NCBI GenBank assembly: GCA_000955785.1
Contig: JYOD01000066.1
Location: 300-64,299, forward strand
Direction of reading: 5' to 3'
Length of the DNA stretch: 64,000 nt
From: Burkholderiaceae bacterium 16
GTDB lineage: Bacteria > Pseudomonadota > Gammaproteobacteria > Burkholderiales > Burkholderiaceae
Positions 1 to 8,706 of the stretch are shown one piece after another. A program made the position numbers and the translations under genes. Every line of letters begins with the position of its first letter. Position 1 is the stretch's first letter. The notes beneath the pieces are model-generated. The model was given only the letters and a program-made list of their open reading frames with translations, searched no databases and was not told the DNA's origin.

Positions 1-619
1 TGGCCTTGATGCGGCTGTGGCGATGCCGGGCCAATACCTTCGGGTCGCGCTCGCCGGCCACGATGGCGCGGATGATCGCCTGGCCGGTCTGCCCCATCAC
101 GTCGGTGAGCACCTCGGTGAGCTGGAGGTTCATCTGCACCAGGGACTTCTGCATGCGCTGCACCCAGCTCGCCTGCTCGGTGATCAACACCTCGCGCTGA
201 CGGGCCACCGCCCGCACCACGCAGACTTCGCCGTCGGGGCGCCAGGCCGCGCGCAGCAGCCCCAGGCTCATCAGCTTTTGCAGCCACTGGCAGTCCTGCA
301 CGTCGCTCTTGCGCCCGGGCACGTACTTCATCTGCCGTGCATCGACCAGCCAGACCTTAAGCCCGCGTTGCTCCAGCACCTCGTACACCGGGATCCAGTA
401 CACCCCGGTCGACTCCAGCGCCACCGTGTCCACCCCGCAGCCCAGCAGCCAGTCGGCCAGGGCGTTGAGGTCGTCCGTCATCGCCCCGACTTCGCGCACC
501 GGCTCGCAGCCGGCTTGCTCGGCCAGATGCTGCGGTACCGCCACCCAGTGACTTGACGCCCCGATGTCGATGCCCGCCGCGTTCGGGAATACCTCGTCGT
601 CTCGCTTGCGCATTGCCAT
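1..619 (-). CDS. IS110-family transposase, C-terminal part beyond the left edge
   Basis: This is the N-terminal half of an IS110-family (DEDD) transposase, which moves its element by a Holliday-junction-resolvase-like mechanism. Translating the minus strand from the ATG at 619 gives an open frame to the window edge. It holds the acidic residues expected of the RuvC-like domain: Asp18 in GIDIG, Glu69 in ALESTG, and Asp106 and Asp109 in GRKSDVQD. An in-frame ATG two codons later (613) could also be the start. The frame is open at the window edge, so the Ser-containing C-terminal transposase domain should lie to the left. IS110 elements usually lack clear terminal inverted repeats, and I could not place the right end of the element with confidence. 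Its position next to the Bug operon suggests an insertion or rearrangement there. Confidence 0.9.
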   Translation of the reverse strand, partial: MAMRKRDDEVFPNAAGIDIGASSHWVAVPQHLAEQAGCEPVREVGAMTDDLNALADWLLGCGVDTVALESTGVYWIPVYEVLEQRGLKVWLVDARQMKYVPGRKSDVQDCQWLQKLMSLGLLRAAWRPDGEVCVVRAVARQREVLITEQASWVQRMQKSLVQMNLQLTEVLTDVMGQTGQAIIRAIVAGERDPKVLARHRHSRIKA

Positions 620-1129
620 GGCTTGCTCCACCATCGTTAGTGAACGGCAGCGCCATGGGAAGCGTCGAATTCGACTCGATCTCTCAAACGGGATGCGGCT
701 CACGCCGCTCGCCACTGTCGCCGACGATTCCCGGACCAGGCTCGTTAGCGGGCTCACCCAGCAGCGAGGCCGATCGCCGCGAGCTCGCACCAATGGCTTG
801 TCGGTCATCGCAGCGCTGCCGTTCCCCTTTATAGTCGTTTCTTCGCGAACGCCGGGCACAGGCATGGGCTTGGACAGCTCGTTAGTCTTCTTTGCCGACG
901 CAATGAAGAGTGACCGGCGTCCCCCGCAGGGGGATGTCGTACGCTGTTGGGTCCAAAAACCAACACCGAACAGCAAACAGCGAGAACCCCAGAAAGCCCC
1001 ACCCTTGACAACCCTCCCCACCCCTCCTATCCTCTCGTCTAAATTCCCTAAGTAAGATCAATGTTCTATCTTACAGAACACAAAAAATAACCCAGCGGTG
1101 CAGAGCACCACCCAAAACCGGAGACAAAA
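620..1129. other. Intergenic region between the IS110 transposase and the Bug operon
   Basis: About 510 bases without a convincing gene; the open frames here have no recognisable protein character. The left part probably contains the end of the IS110 element. A short GC palindrome (CCCCCGCAGGGGG) lies near 921-933. From about 1020 the composition shifts to C-rich and then AT-rich DNA, which looks like the native promoter region of the downstream operon and carries the nested inverted repeats listed separately. Confidence 0.5.
1052..1080. promoter_or_regulatory. Nested inverted repeats before the Bug operon, candidate operator
   Basis: Two overlapping perfect inverted repeats are visible. GTAAGAT (1052-1058) pairs with ATCTTAC (1068-1074), and TGTTCT (1062-1067) pairs with AGAACA (1075-1080) across a 7-base spacer. 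The TGTTC-N-GAACA form resembles operators of IclR- and GntR-type regulators. The site is about 50 bases upstream of the TTG start at 1130, in AT-rich DNA, a reasonable place for control of transcription. No regulator gene is adjacent; the IS110 element occupies the upstream side. Confidence 0.45.
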
Positions 1130-2113
1130 TTGACCCACTTCCCCTCCCCCATCCGTGCCCTGCTCCTCCTAGCCGTCCCCGCCATCCTCGCCACCGGCGC
1201 CACCCCCGCGGCAGCGGACAGCTACCCAACCCAACCTGTGCGCCTGGTAGTGCCCTTCCCCCCCGCCGGCGGCACCGACGTCATGGCCCGGCTGGTGTTC
1301 AACAAGGTAGGCATGACCACCCACTGGAACGTGGTAGTGGAAAACCGCGCCGGAGCGGGCGGCAATATCGGCATGGACGCGGTAGCTAAAGCCCGTCCGG
1401 ACGGCTACACGCTGGGCATGGGCCAGACCGCCAACCTGGCGATCAATCCCACCCTGTATCCCAAGATGCCCTACGACGCGATCAAGGATTTCACGCCAGT
1501 GGCGCTGGTTTCCGCGCAACCGCTGGTGCTGATCGTGCGCAAGGATGCGCCATACAAGAACGTGGCTGACCTCGTTGCCGCTGGCAAGGGCAAGCAGCTC
1601 TCGATGGCCTCGGCCGGCACCGGCACCGTGGGCCACCTCACCGGCGAGATGTTTGCCCGCCGTACCGGCATCAAGATGTTGCATGTGCCGTACAAGGGCG
1701 CCTCCCCGGCACTGACCGACCTGCTTGGCGGCCAGACCGATTTCTACTTCGCCACGCCGCCCATCGCGCTGCCCATGATCAAGGCCGGCAAGCTGCGTGC
1801 CCTGGCGGTGACTTCGGCCAAGCGCCTGCCGCTGCTGGCCGATGTGCCCACCGTGATCGAAGGCGGCTACGCCGGCTTCCAGGCGGAGGACTGGAAGGCG
1901 CTGGTGGCGCCGGCCGGCACGCCGGCGGACGTGGTCAAGCGCGTCAACGAGGAAATCAACAAGGCCATCACCCAGCCCGACACCATCGCCAAGATGCGCG
2001 AGGAAGGCAGCGAGCCGCGCGGCGGCAGCCCTGCCGACCTGGCCGCGTTCATGAAGGCGGAAAACACCCGTTGGGGCACCATCGTGCGCCAGTCCGGCGC
2101 CAAGGTAGAGTAA
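1130..2113 (+). CDS. Bug/TctC-family tripartite tricarboxylate receptor
   Basis: This is a periplasmic solute receptor of the Bug (TctC) family, which binds carboxylates such as citrate or other small acids. The 327-residue length is typical. Residues 1-29 form a signal peptide with a hydrophobic core and an Ala-rich cleavage region (TPAAADS). The conserved ligand-loop region follows (PFPPAGGTDVMAR, then AGAGGNIGMD). The start is a TTG at 1130, preceded by GGAG at 1120-1123 with a 6-base gap. No tctA/tctB membrane genes are adjacent, which is common for the many orphan Bug receptors of Cupriavidus and Bordetella. Co-transcription with a CoA-transferase and a citrate-synthase-like enzyme suggests a ligand that is activated to a CoA thioester after uptake. 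The ligand itself cannot be named. Confidence 0.9.
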   Translation: MTHFPSPIRALLLLAVPAILATGATPAAADSYPTQPVRLVVPFPPAGGTDVMARLVFNKVGMTTHWNVVVENRAGAGGNIGMDAVAKARPDGYTLGMGQTANLAINPTLYPKMPYDAIKDFTPVALVSAQPLVLIVRKDAPYKNVADLVAAGKGKQLSMASAGTGTVGHLTGEMFARRTGIKMLHVPYKGASPALTDLLGGQTDFYFATPPIALPMIKAGKLRALAVTSAKRLPLLADVPTVIEGGYAGFQAEDWKALVAPAGTPADVVKRVNEEINKAITQPDTIAKMREEGSEPRGGSPADLAAFMKAENTRWGTIVRQSGAKVE

Positions 2114-2209
2114 AGCCTCCCGGTCTTTACCGCCCCGACCGCTCCGCACCCCGGGGCCGGCTTCGCTGCCACGAAGCCGGCCCCGGCACTGATACCTGGA
2201 ATCCGCGCC

Positions 2210-3409
2210 ATGCAAAAACCGCTACGCCACATCCGCGTCCTCGATCTCACCAATGTGCTGGCCGGCCCTTTCTGCTGCCACCAGCTGGCCCATATGGGCG
2301 CTGAAGTCATCAAGGTGGAAACGCCGGGCACCGGCGACCTCGCCCGCCAGCTCGGTGCCGACGCCGAACTCAACCGCCGGCTGATGGGTGTGTCCTTCCT
2401 GGCGCAGAACCCCGGCAAGCGCTCCATTACCGTCAACCTCAAGCACGCACGCGGCAAGGAAGTGTTCCGCAAGCTGGTGGAGAGCGCCGACGTGCTGGTG
2501 GAGAACTTCCGCCCCGGCGTGATGGACCGGCTGGGGCTGGGCTTTGACGCGCTCAAGGTGATCAATCCCAAGCTGATCTACTGCGCGATCTCCGGCTTCG
2601 GGCAGGATGGCCCGCTCTCGGACCTGCCGGCGTACGACCAGATCATCCAGGGCATGTCCGGCGTGATGAGCATCACCGGCGACCCGCAGACCGCGCCTTA
2701 CCGCGTGGGATATCCGGTCTCGGACACCATCGGCGGCATCACCGCGGCCTTTGCCGTGGCCGCCGCGCTGGCCGACCACCAGCGTACCGACGGCTATTTC
2801 ATCGATGTGTCGATGCTCGAGGCCACCCTCGCCACCATGGGCTGGGTGGTCTCCAACTACCTGATCGCCGGCAAGACTCCGGCGCCGATGGGCAACGAGA
2901 ACATGACGGCCAGCCCGTCGGGAGCCTTCCACACTGGCGAGGGCCTGATCAATATCGCCGCCAACAAGCAGGAACAGTTCGAAGCGGTATGCCGCGTGGT
3001 GGGCCGCCCGGAACTCGCCACCGACGCGCGCTTCGCGGAGCGCCAGGCGCGGCTGGCCAATCGCGCCGAGCTGACGCGCGAGCTGGAAGCCGAGCTGGCG
3101 AAGAAGTCCGCCGACGCATGGTGGCAGTTGTTCAACGAGGCCGGCGTGCCGGCCGGCCCGGTCTACAGCGTGCCGCAAACGCTGGACCACCCGCAGGTCA
3201 GCGGGCGCGGCATGATCGGCGACTTTGCCGACGTGCCCGGCGTGGGCCGCGATATCCGGCTGGTGCGCACGGGCTTCAAGCTCAATGGCGAGGCGCCGTC
3301 GGTCGATACGCCGCCGCCGGAACTCGGCCAGCACACCCGCGAAATCCTCGCCCAGCTCGGCTATGGCGAGGCTGAAATCGAAACCCTGCAACAGGAGCGT
3401 GCGGTATGA
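2210..3409 (+). CDS. CaiB/BaiF (class III) CoA-transferase
   Basis: This is a class III CoA-transferase, which moves CoA between carboxylic acids. The 399-residue length fits the family. The N-terminal signature (VLDLTNVLAGPF, GAEVIKVE) and the catalytic aspartate context (PAYDQIIQG, Asp143) are present, as is the RPGVMDRLGLG segment. The stop codon overlaps the ATG of the next gene (ATGA at 3406-3409), indicating translational coupling with the citrate-synthase-like enzyme. Most likely it activates the acid bound by the upstream Bug receptor, perhaps citrate, citramalate or another C4-C6 acid, for cleavage by the downstream enzyme. That substrate link is inferred from neighbourhood only. Confidence 0.9.
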   Translation: MQKPLRHIRVLDLTNVLAGPFCCHQLAHMGAEVIKVETPGTGDLARQLGADAELNRRLMGVSFLAQNPGKRSITVNLKHARGKEVFRKLVESADVLVENFRPGVMDRLGLGFDALKVINPKLIYCAISGFGQDGPLSDLPAYDQIIQGMSGVMSITGDPQTAPYRVGYPVSDTIGGITAAFAVAAALADHQRTDGYFIDVSMLEATLATMGWVVSNYLIAGKTPAPMGNENMTASPSGAFHTGEGLINIAANKQEQFEAVCRVVGRPELATDARFAERQARLANRAELTRELEAELAKKSADAWWQLFNEAGVPAGPVYSVPQTLDHPQVSGRGMIGDFADVPGVGRDIRLVRTGFKLNGEAPSVDTPPPELGQHTREILAQLGYGEAEIETLQQERAV

Positions 3410-4245
3410 GCGAACCCATCAACGAAGGCCAGCGGCTGTCCCAGGACTGGTGGCGCACGGAAATCATCGACATGCAGCCCGGCGAGATCCGCTACCGCGG
3501 CTATCCCATCGAGCAGCTGATCGGGCAGGTGTCGTTCGCGCAGATGATCTGGCTGATGCTGCGGGGCGATCTGCCGGGCCGCGGTCAGGGCGAGTTGCTG
3601 GATGCCGCGCTGATGTCGGCGGTGGACCACGGCCCGCAGGCGCCCAGCATCGCCATCGCACGCATGGCTGCCACTTGCGGTGTGGGGCTGAACAACGCCA
3701 TGGCGTCGGCCGTCAACGTGCTGGGCGACGTGCACGGCGGCGCCGGCGAGCAGGCGGTGGAGTTGTACCAGGATGTGGCGCGGCGCGTCGACGGCGGAAA
3801 AACGCAAGAAGAAGCGGTCAAGGGTGCGCTGGCGGATTACCGCGACAACCACGGCAAGTTCGTGTCCGGCTTCGGCCACCGCTTCCATCCGCTGGACCCG
3901 CGCGCCCCGCGCCTGCTGGCACTGGTGGACAAGGCCGCGGCCGAAGGCGTGGTTTCGGGCCGCTTCGCCGGCATCGCGCGCGCGGTGGAGGCCGAACTGG
4001 GCGCCGGCCGCAGCAAACCCATCCCCATGAATATCGACGGCGCCACGGCCGTGATCTATGCCGAACTGGGTTTCCCTGCCCCCCTGGCGCGCGGGCTGTT
4101 CTGCCTGTCGCGCTCCGTCGGCATCCTGGCCCACGCATGGGAGCAAACCCAGCAAGGCGGCCGCAACAAGGGCCCGATCCCGCGCCAGTACATCTGGACC
4201 TATGACGGCCATCCGCCGCGGGACGTGCCGCCCGTGCAGGACTGA
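3406..4245 (+). CDS. Short citrate-synthase-fold enzyme, possible citryl-CoA lyase
   Basis: This belongs to the citrate synthase superfamily but has only 279 residues, against about 430 for ordinary citrate synthase. It therefore resembles the short citryl-CoA lyase/citrate-synthase-like branch. The three residues expected for catalysis can be placed: His110 (GDVHGGAG), His158 (GFGHRFHP) and Asp211 (MNIDGATA). The N-terminal extension of classical citrate synthase is missing. The gene is coupled to the CoA-transferase by a 4-base overlap. A coherent reading is that the transferase makes a hydroxyacyl-CoA and this enzyme cleaves it to acetyl-CoA plus a keto acid. Synthesis in the opposite direction cannot be excluded. 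Confidence 0.8.
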   Translation: MSEPINEGQRLSQDWWRTEIIDMQPGEIRYRGYPIEQLIGQVSFAQMIWLMLRGDLPGRGQGELLDAALMSAVDHGPQAPSIAIARMAATCGVGLNNAMASAVNVLGDVHGGAGEQAVELYQDVARRVDGGKTQEEAVKGALADYRDNHGKFVSGFGHRFHPLDPRAPRLLALVDKAAAEGVVSGRFAGIARAVEAELGAGRSKPIPMNIDGATAVIYAELGFPAPLARGLFCLSRSVGILAHAWEQTQQGGRNKGPIPRQYIWTYDGHPPRDVPPVQD

Positions 4246-4254
4246 GCGGAAGAA

Positions 4255-5484
4255 CTACCGGCTCGGCACGTGGGCGGAGTCGCCCACGTCGCCAGGTACC
4301 GGCCGCGTGGCCGGCGCCATCCAGGACGCCAGCGCATAGCGGTCCCGGCCGAACTCCTTGGCCGCATAGAGGGCACGGTCGGCCGCAGCGAACAGCGCCC
4401 GCCACAGGCCTTCCACCCCCGCCGCCCCGCCCCGCAGCTCGGCCACGCCGATGCTCACGCTGGCGAAGGCCGTCCCGTCGCCGGGCAGCGGGATGGCACG
4501 CACTTTCTTCAGGATGCGGTTGGCCAGCGCCGTGGCCTGGCCTTCATCGGTATGCGGGCAGAGGATGCAGAACTCCTCGCCGCCGTAGCGGCCGGCCACA
4601 TCGGAGGCGCGCCGCGAATTGTCGATGGCCTCCGCAATCAGCTTGAGCACGCTGTCGCCGGCATGGTGGCCGTTACGGTCGTTGACCTGCTTGAAATGAT
4701 CGACGTCGATCACCAGGCACGACAAGGGCTGGCCGTGGCGCTCCCATGCCGCCACCAGGCTGGTAGCCGCCTTGTCGAGCGCGCCGCGGTTGAGCAGGCG
4801 CGTCAGCGCGTCCAGCCGGGCGCCGTCTTCCTTGGCGGCGATAACCTGCTCCATCGCCATCAGCGTGAAGCCGAACAACCCCAGCAAGGTAGCCACAAGC
4901 GGCGTCAGCAGCAGGAATCCGTCCGCACTGCTGGCGTAGAACGGCCCCGAGGCCACCGCGCCGTTCACACCGGCGGCGAAGCCGGCCAGTTGCGTCGTCA
5001 AGTGCATCAGGCTGGCGACCACCACCAGCGGCGTGCCGATGCTGCGCCGGCCGCCGTGGGCGCGCAGCAGGGTGCCGGCAGTCAGCGCGGCCACCAGGGC
5101 CAGGCAGCCATAGCCGATGACGTGCATGCGCGCCTGGCTGTTGGCCATGCCGGCGACCCCGAGCAGCGCCAGCCCGGCCACCGTCACGCCCACTGCCAGC
5201 GAGCGGTCCCACGAGGCCAGGCCGCAGTAGATCCGCACGCCGCGGTAGATCAGCAGCCTGCCGGCGATAAACGTCGCCGCGCCCGCGGCGCTGACATAAA
5301 CCAGGCGCGCCGACGCATTGGCGGCCAGCACCAGTCCGGCCACCGACACCAACAAGTGCCCCCATGCCCACAGGCGCCCGGCGGCACTGGGACGCAAGGC
5401 CGCCAGGAGGCCCGCCGAAATGGCCAGCGCGCTGGCGTACACAACCACCATGACGACGACGATCGTTTGCTGGTCTAACTGCAC
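4255..5484 (-). CDS. Membrane-bound diguanylate cyclase (GGDEF)
   Basis: This probably makes the second messenger cyclic di-GMP from GTP. The N-terminal half (about residues 5-200) is a run of hydrophobic membrane segments. It is followed by a GGDEF domain with the active-site motif GGEEF at residues 301-305. An inhibitory RxxD site (RASD) lies exactly five residues before it, so product inhibition is likely. No EAL domain is present. I chose the GTG at 5484 (409 residues) because it follows an AAAGGAA ribosome site and starts directly before the first membrane segment. The in-frame ATG at 5727 adds about 80 residues of non-protein-like sequence. It is convergent with the Bug operon. The sensed signal is unknown. 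Confidence 0.9.
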   Translation of the reverse strand: MQLDQQTIVVVMVVVYASALAISAGLLAALRPSAAGRLWAWGHLLVSVAGLVLAANASARLVYVSAAGAATFIAGRLLIYRGVRIYCGLASWDRSLAVGVTVAGLALLGVAGMANSQARMHVIGYGCLALVAALTAGTLLRAHGGRRSIGTPLVVVASLMHLTTQLAGFAAGVNGAVASGPFYASSADGFLLLTPLVATLLGLFGFTLMAMEQVIAAKEDGARLDALTRLLNRGALDKAATSLVAAWERHGQPLSCLVIDVDHFKQVNDRNGHHAGDSVLKLIAEAIDNSRRASDVAGRYGGEEFCILCPHTDEGQATALANRILKKVRAIPLPGDGTAFASVSIGVAELRGGAAGVEGLWRALFAAADRALYAAKEFGRDRYALASWMAPATRPVPGDVGDSAHVPSR

Positions 5485-5754
5485 GGGATTCCTTTGAAGA
5501 TACCGTGTTGCCGGTGACGTTGACGGGAAGGTACGGGGGCGGGGGCGGCCTGGATACCGGGTCAATTTCGCAAAGGCGCATGATAACGTCACGGGGCCCC
5601 ACCGGGCACCCCCGACAAGCCGGGCATGGTTGTCCCTGACAAACATCGTTGGTTTCGTGTCAGGTTCGGACGGAGGAAGTGACGCCGCGCTAACAACGAA
5701 CCGGCGTGCGACCGGCGACCGTGGCAAGCGCCAGCGAGGCCTGGATCCCGGGTA

Positions 5755-6483
5755 TCAGACAGGAAACGGGAAAGTGCCCCCCAGCGCCACGGTCAGGTCA
5801 CGCGCCGCAAGCAGCACATGCGGGCGAAACCCCTCGTCAAAGCGCGGCGTGGGGCAAGTCAGCGTCAGCGCGCCCTTGAGCTGGCCGTCCGGACCGAACA
5901 CGGGCGATGACACGCCGGCAATGTCCGGGATCCGGTCGCCGACCAGCGCGGCAACGCCCTCCTCCCGGATCTTCTGGTAGATCTCTCCCCGCGCGCCGCT
6001 GAATGCGCGCAGCACACGGCCGCCGGCGCCGCGGTTGCGCGGCAGCAGCTCGCCCGCCTTGGCGTGGTCGCGCACCGGCTGCGGCGAATCGACACGGTAC
6101 AGGCACAGGCGATGCTCGCCCTGCTCGACGTGGAAGGCGGCGCTTTCGCGCGTGGCCTGCACCAGCTGGCGCAGCACGGGCATCACCACCATCTCCAGCG
6201 AGAAGGAGGCGGAATACACCGAGTGCAGGCGCGCCACTTCGGGCCCCAGCCCATAGCGGCCATCGGTATGGCGCAGGATCAGCCGCGCATGTTCGAGCGA
6301 CGCCAGCAAACGCAGCAGCGTGCTTTTGTAGAGGCCCGTACGCTGTGCCAGTTCGACCAGGCTCAGCGTGGTGTCCCCAAGATGAAACGCGGAGAGCACA
6401 TAGAGGGCCCGGTCCACGGCTACGGCGCCGCCTTCCGCGGCATGCTTGTCGGCTTCGGATAGCTGGGCAGCTTTACGTGGCAT
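5755..6483 (-). CDS. IclR-family transcriptional regulator
   Basis: This is a DNA-binding regulator with an N-terminal winged helix-turn-helix (about residues 25-85, including LAQRTGLYKSTLLRLLASLE) and a C-terminal IclR effector domain. The ATG at 6483 gives 242 residues and begins MPRKAAQ. A longer in-frame start at 6558 is possible but adds a Phe/Cys-rich stretch unlike a regulator N-terminus. It lies downstream of the VAO-type flavoprotein gene on the same strand with a gap of about 110 bases, so that gene is a plausible target. IclR proteins often bind aromatic or carboxylic ligands; none can be assigned here. Confidence 0.85.
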   Translation of the reverse strand: MPRKAAQLSEADKHAAEGGAVAVDRALYVLSAFHLGDTTLSLVELAQRTGLYKSTLLRLLASLEHARLILRHTDGRYGLGPEVARLHSVYSASFSLEMVVMPVLRQLVQATRESAAFHVEQGEHRLCLYRVDSPQPVRDHAKAGELLPRNRGAGGRVLRAFSGARGEIYQKIREEGVAALVGDRIPDIAGVSSPVFGPDGQLKGALTLTCPTPRFDEGFRPHVLLAARDLTVALGGTFPFPV

Positions 6484-6591
6484 GTATGTAGAAACAGGAA
6501 AGAGGAAACAGGACTGGAAAGATTGGGCGTGGCAGCCGAAGGAACGGCTTTTCCGCACACGGTTCCACGGTATAGAACGGTACCTGCCTTG

Positions 6592-8205
6592 TCAATTGCC
6601 CCCGCCAGCCTGCGCGCGGGGACGCCGCCCGCGTGGCCAGATGCCCTGCTTCCCCGGCGCCAGCATGCCCGCCGGGTCGAGCGCATCCTTGACCCGCTCG
6701 ACCAGCCGCAGCATGGCATGCCCGTTGAAATCCTGCTGTGCGGCCACGCGGTCCATCAGGTCCAGATGGGCACGGTACAGGCCGTAGCCTGCGGCGCCAA
6801 GTTCGCCCGCCAGCCGGTGCGCAAGCGCGCGCGCCTGGCTGCGCTGATGCGGGTCGGCACGATCGAAGATGGCGGAGAAGATGTGATGGAGGCACCGTGG
6901 CGCCGCGGTGAAGCCACCGTAGTAGTCGAAGCCATGCGCCGCCGCGCGATCGCGCACCAGCAGGTATTGCCGCATGGCATCGGCACCGGTGGCCGGGCAC
7001 AGTGGCGAGATATCGAGGTGCGCGCCGTCGCCGCCGCACCACGCCAGCATGCGCATGGCCGACAGGCCGGGCACGCCGAGCAGGCCCAGCGCGCCTGCGC
7101 TGTCCGGCGGCGCGCTGGCCACGCCGGCGGCGTCGTACGGCCAGGCCCGCAGGCGCGCGCCGGGGATCGCGCCGAATGCCTTGCGCGCGATGCGCCAGCG
7201 CGCCTGCACCAGCGCGGCCGGTCCGTACAGGCCGAAACGCAGGTTCCACCAGCCGATGTCCAGCGTGCGGATCATGGCTTGCAGTGCCGCTGCCGGCATG
7301 GGGCCGGCACCGTCATACCAGTCGCTGCGCGCCGACACGCCGGCGGCCCAGCGCACGGCGCTTTCGATCACCGCCGGCCCGTGCACAACCTCGGCCAGCC
7401 GCAGCGGGCGCAGCGTCTCGACCACTGTCTCCAGGTCGGATTCGCGGGCAAAACTGGCCTGGCACAGCAAGACCGTCTCCGGCGCGGGCATCAGCCAGAT
7501 GCCCATCTTGGTGACAATGCCGAGATTGGACTGCATGAACAGGCCATCGATGCCAGGGCCATAGCCGTCCCGGTGCAATTGCCAGGCCGTGCCGCCGGAC
7601 AGCGCGCCCATGCCGGTGCGCACGATCTCCCCGCTAGCCAGCACCACTTCCATGCCACACTGCATGGCGGCGTGATCGCCATAGGGCGTGACGCCAAACC
7701 CGCGCTCCAGCGTATTGCCGATCACACTGCCCCAGCCGACCGCCGGCGGATCGATCCACAGCGCAATGCCTTCGCGGCGCAAATGCGCGTGGAGATCGAA
7801 ATAGCTGACGCCCGGCTCCACCAGCGCATAGGCCAGCGCCGGGTTCACTTCGAGAATGCGGTTCATGCGCCGCAGGTCGAGCACCAGCGTGCCGCGCTGC
7901 CGCGGCGCGGCGCCGCCGTAGCCCAGGTTGCGGCCGATGGAAACCGGCCAGAGCGCAAGGCCCGCGGCGCTTGCCACGCGCAGCGCGTCCTGCACTTGGG
8001 CAACGCTGGCCGGCAGCAGCACGGCGGAGGGGGCGAAGGCCCCTGGACCTTCATCGGGCAGTGGCGAGTAGGGATCGAGATAGGCGGCGAAGTCGGAGGG
8101 CGCGGACAATACCGCGCCCTCCCCGAGCACCGAGGCGAAATCATCCAGGGCCCGCGCAAACCGCGCCGCGGAACAATCCGGCGGAAGCACCTGTTTCGCA
8201 TTCAC
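6592..8205 (-). CDS. VAO/PCMH-family FAD oxidase or dehydrogenase, 4-cresol dehydrogenase-like
   Basis: This 537-residue flavoprotein resembles 4-cresol methylhydroxylase flavoprotein subunits and vanillyl-alcohol oxidase, which oxidise para-substituted phenols. The N-terminal FAD-binding domain shows PVSIGRNLGYGG and LVLDLRRMN. Further on are GSVIGNTLERG and the C-terminal NGHAMLRLVERVKDALDP segment typical of the family. No signal peptide is seen. The start at 8205 is only about 20 bases after the Gly/His-rich protein gene, so it may be the last gene of the ECF-sigma operon. A cytochrome c subunit like PchC is not adjacent, so it may act as an oxidase or use another acceptor. The substrate is unknown. 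Confidence 0.85.
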   Translation of the reverse strand: MNAKQVLPPDCSAARFARALDDFASVLGEGAVLSAPSDFAAYLDPYSPLPDEGPGAFAPSAVLLPASVAQVQDALRVASAAGLALWPVSIGRNLGYGGAAPRQRGTLVLDLRRMNRILEVNPALAYALVEPGVSYFDLHAHLRREGIALWIDPPAVGWGSVIGNTLERGFGVTPYGDHAAMQCGMEVVLASGEIVRTGMGALSGGTAWQLHRDGYGPGIDGLFMQSNLGIVTKMGIWLMPAPETVLLCQASFARESDLETVVETLRPLRLAEVVHGPAVIESAVRWAAGVSARSDWYDGAGPMPAAALQAMIRTLDIGWWNLRFGLYGPAALVQARWRIARKAFGAIPGARLRAWPYDAAGVASAPPDSAGALGLLGVPGLSAMRMLAWCGGDGAHLDISPLCPATGADAMRQYLLVRDRAAAHGFDYYGGFTAAPRCLHHIFSAIFDRADPHQRSQARALAHRLAGELGAAGYGLYRAHLDLMDRVAAQQDFNGHAMLRLVERVKDALDPAGMLAPGKQGIWPRGRRPRAQAGGGN

Positions 8206-8226
8206 GTCCGGCGCCGGCCTCCCTCC

Positions 8227-8706
8227 TTAATGGTGGTGGCCACCGCCACCGCCGCCCCCATGGAATCCACCCTGGAATCCACCGCGGAACCCGCCCTGAA
8301 AGCCACCGCGCATGCCGCCATGGAAGCCGCCATGGAAGCCACCCCCCGCGTGCGCGAAGGACATGTGGTGCATATGGTGAAAGTGATGAAAGCGGTCAAC
8401 GAAGATAAAGCTCGCGCCAAAGCCGACACCGACCGGCGCCCAGTACCACGGATCGACGTAGTAAGCCGGCTGTGTATAGATCATCGTGCCGCCGGAGCTT
8501 TCCACCATCTGCCAGGAACCGTCCGGTTGCAGGCAGGCCAGCCCGACCACTTGCTGCAGGTAGCCATCGATCTCCACCTGTCCCGCCATCTGCTGGCAGG
8601 GCGACGAATAGCCGTTCCATGCGTCAGTGGCCATCTGCGCTGCGGCCGGCACGCTCAAGCCGAGGCCGGCAAGCAATGCCGCCACGGCACCCAGAGCTTT
8701 TCCCAT
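8227..8706 (-). CDS. Exported Gly/His-rich protein
   Basis: A 159-residue protein with a clear signal peptide (about residues 1-23, ending SVPAAAQ). The middle contains two cysteines and a LACLQPDGSWQMV segment like the C-terminal part of surface-antigen-type proteins. The last third is highly biased: a His cluster (HHFHHMHHM), then repeated GGFHGG, GGFQGG and GGFRGG units, ending in seven glycines and three histidines. The tail looks flexible and able to bind metal ions, which is inference from composition. The start at 8706 is chosen because it begins directly with the signal peptide; the longer frame to 8820 adds a basic, non-conserved stretch. It is encoded downstream of the sigma/anti-sigma pair. 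Confidence 0.75.
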   Translation of the reverse strand: MGKALGAVAALLAGLGLSVPAAAQMATDAWNGYSSPCQQMAGQVEIDGYLQQVVGLACLQPDGSWQMVESSGGTMIYTQPAYYVDPWYWAPVGVGFGASFIFVDRFHHFHHMHHMSFAHAGGGFHGGFHGGMRGGFQGGFRGGFQGGFHGGGGGGGHHH

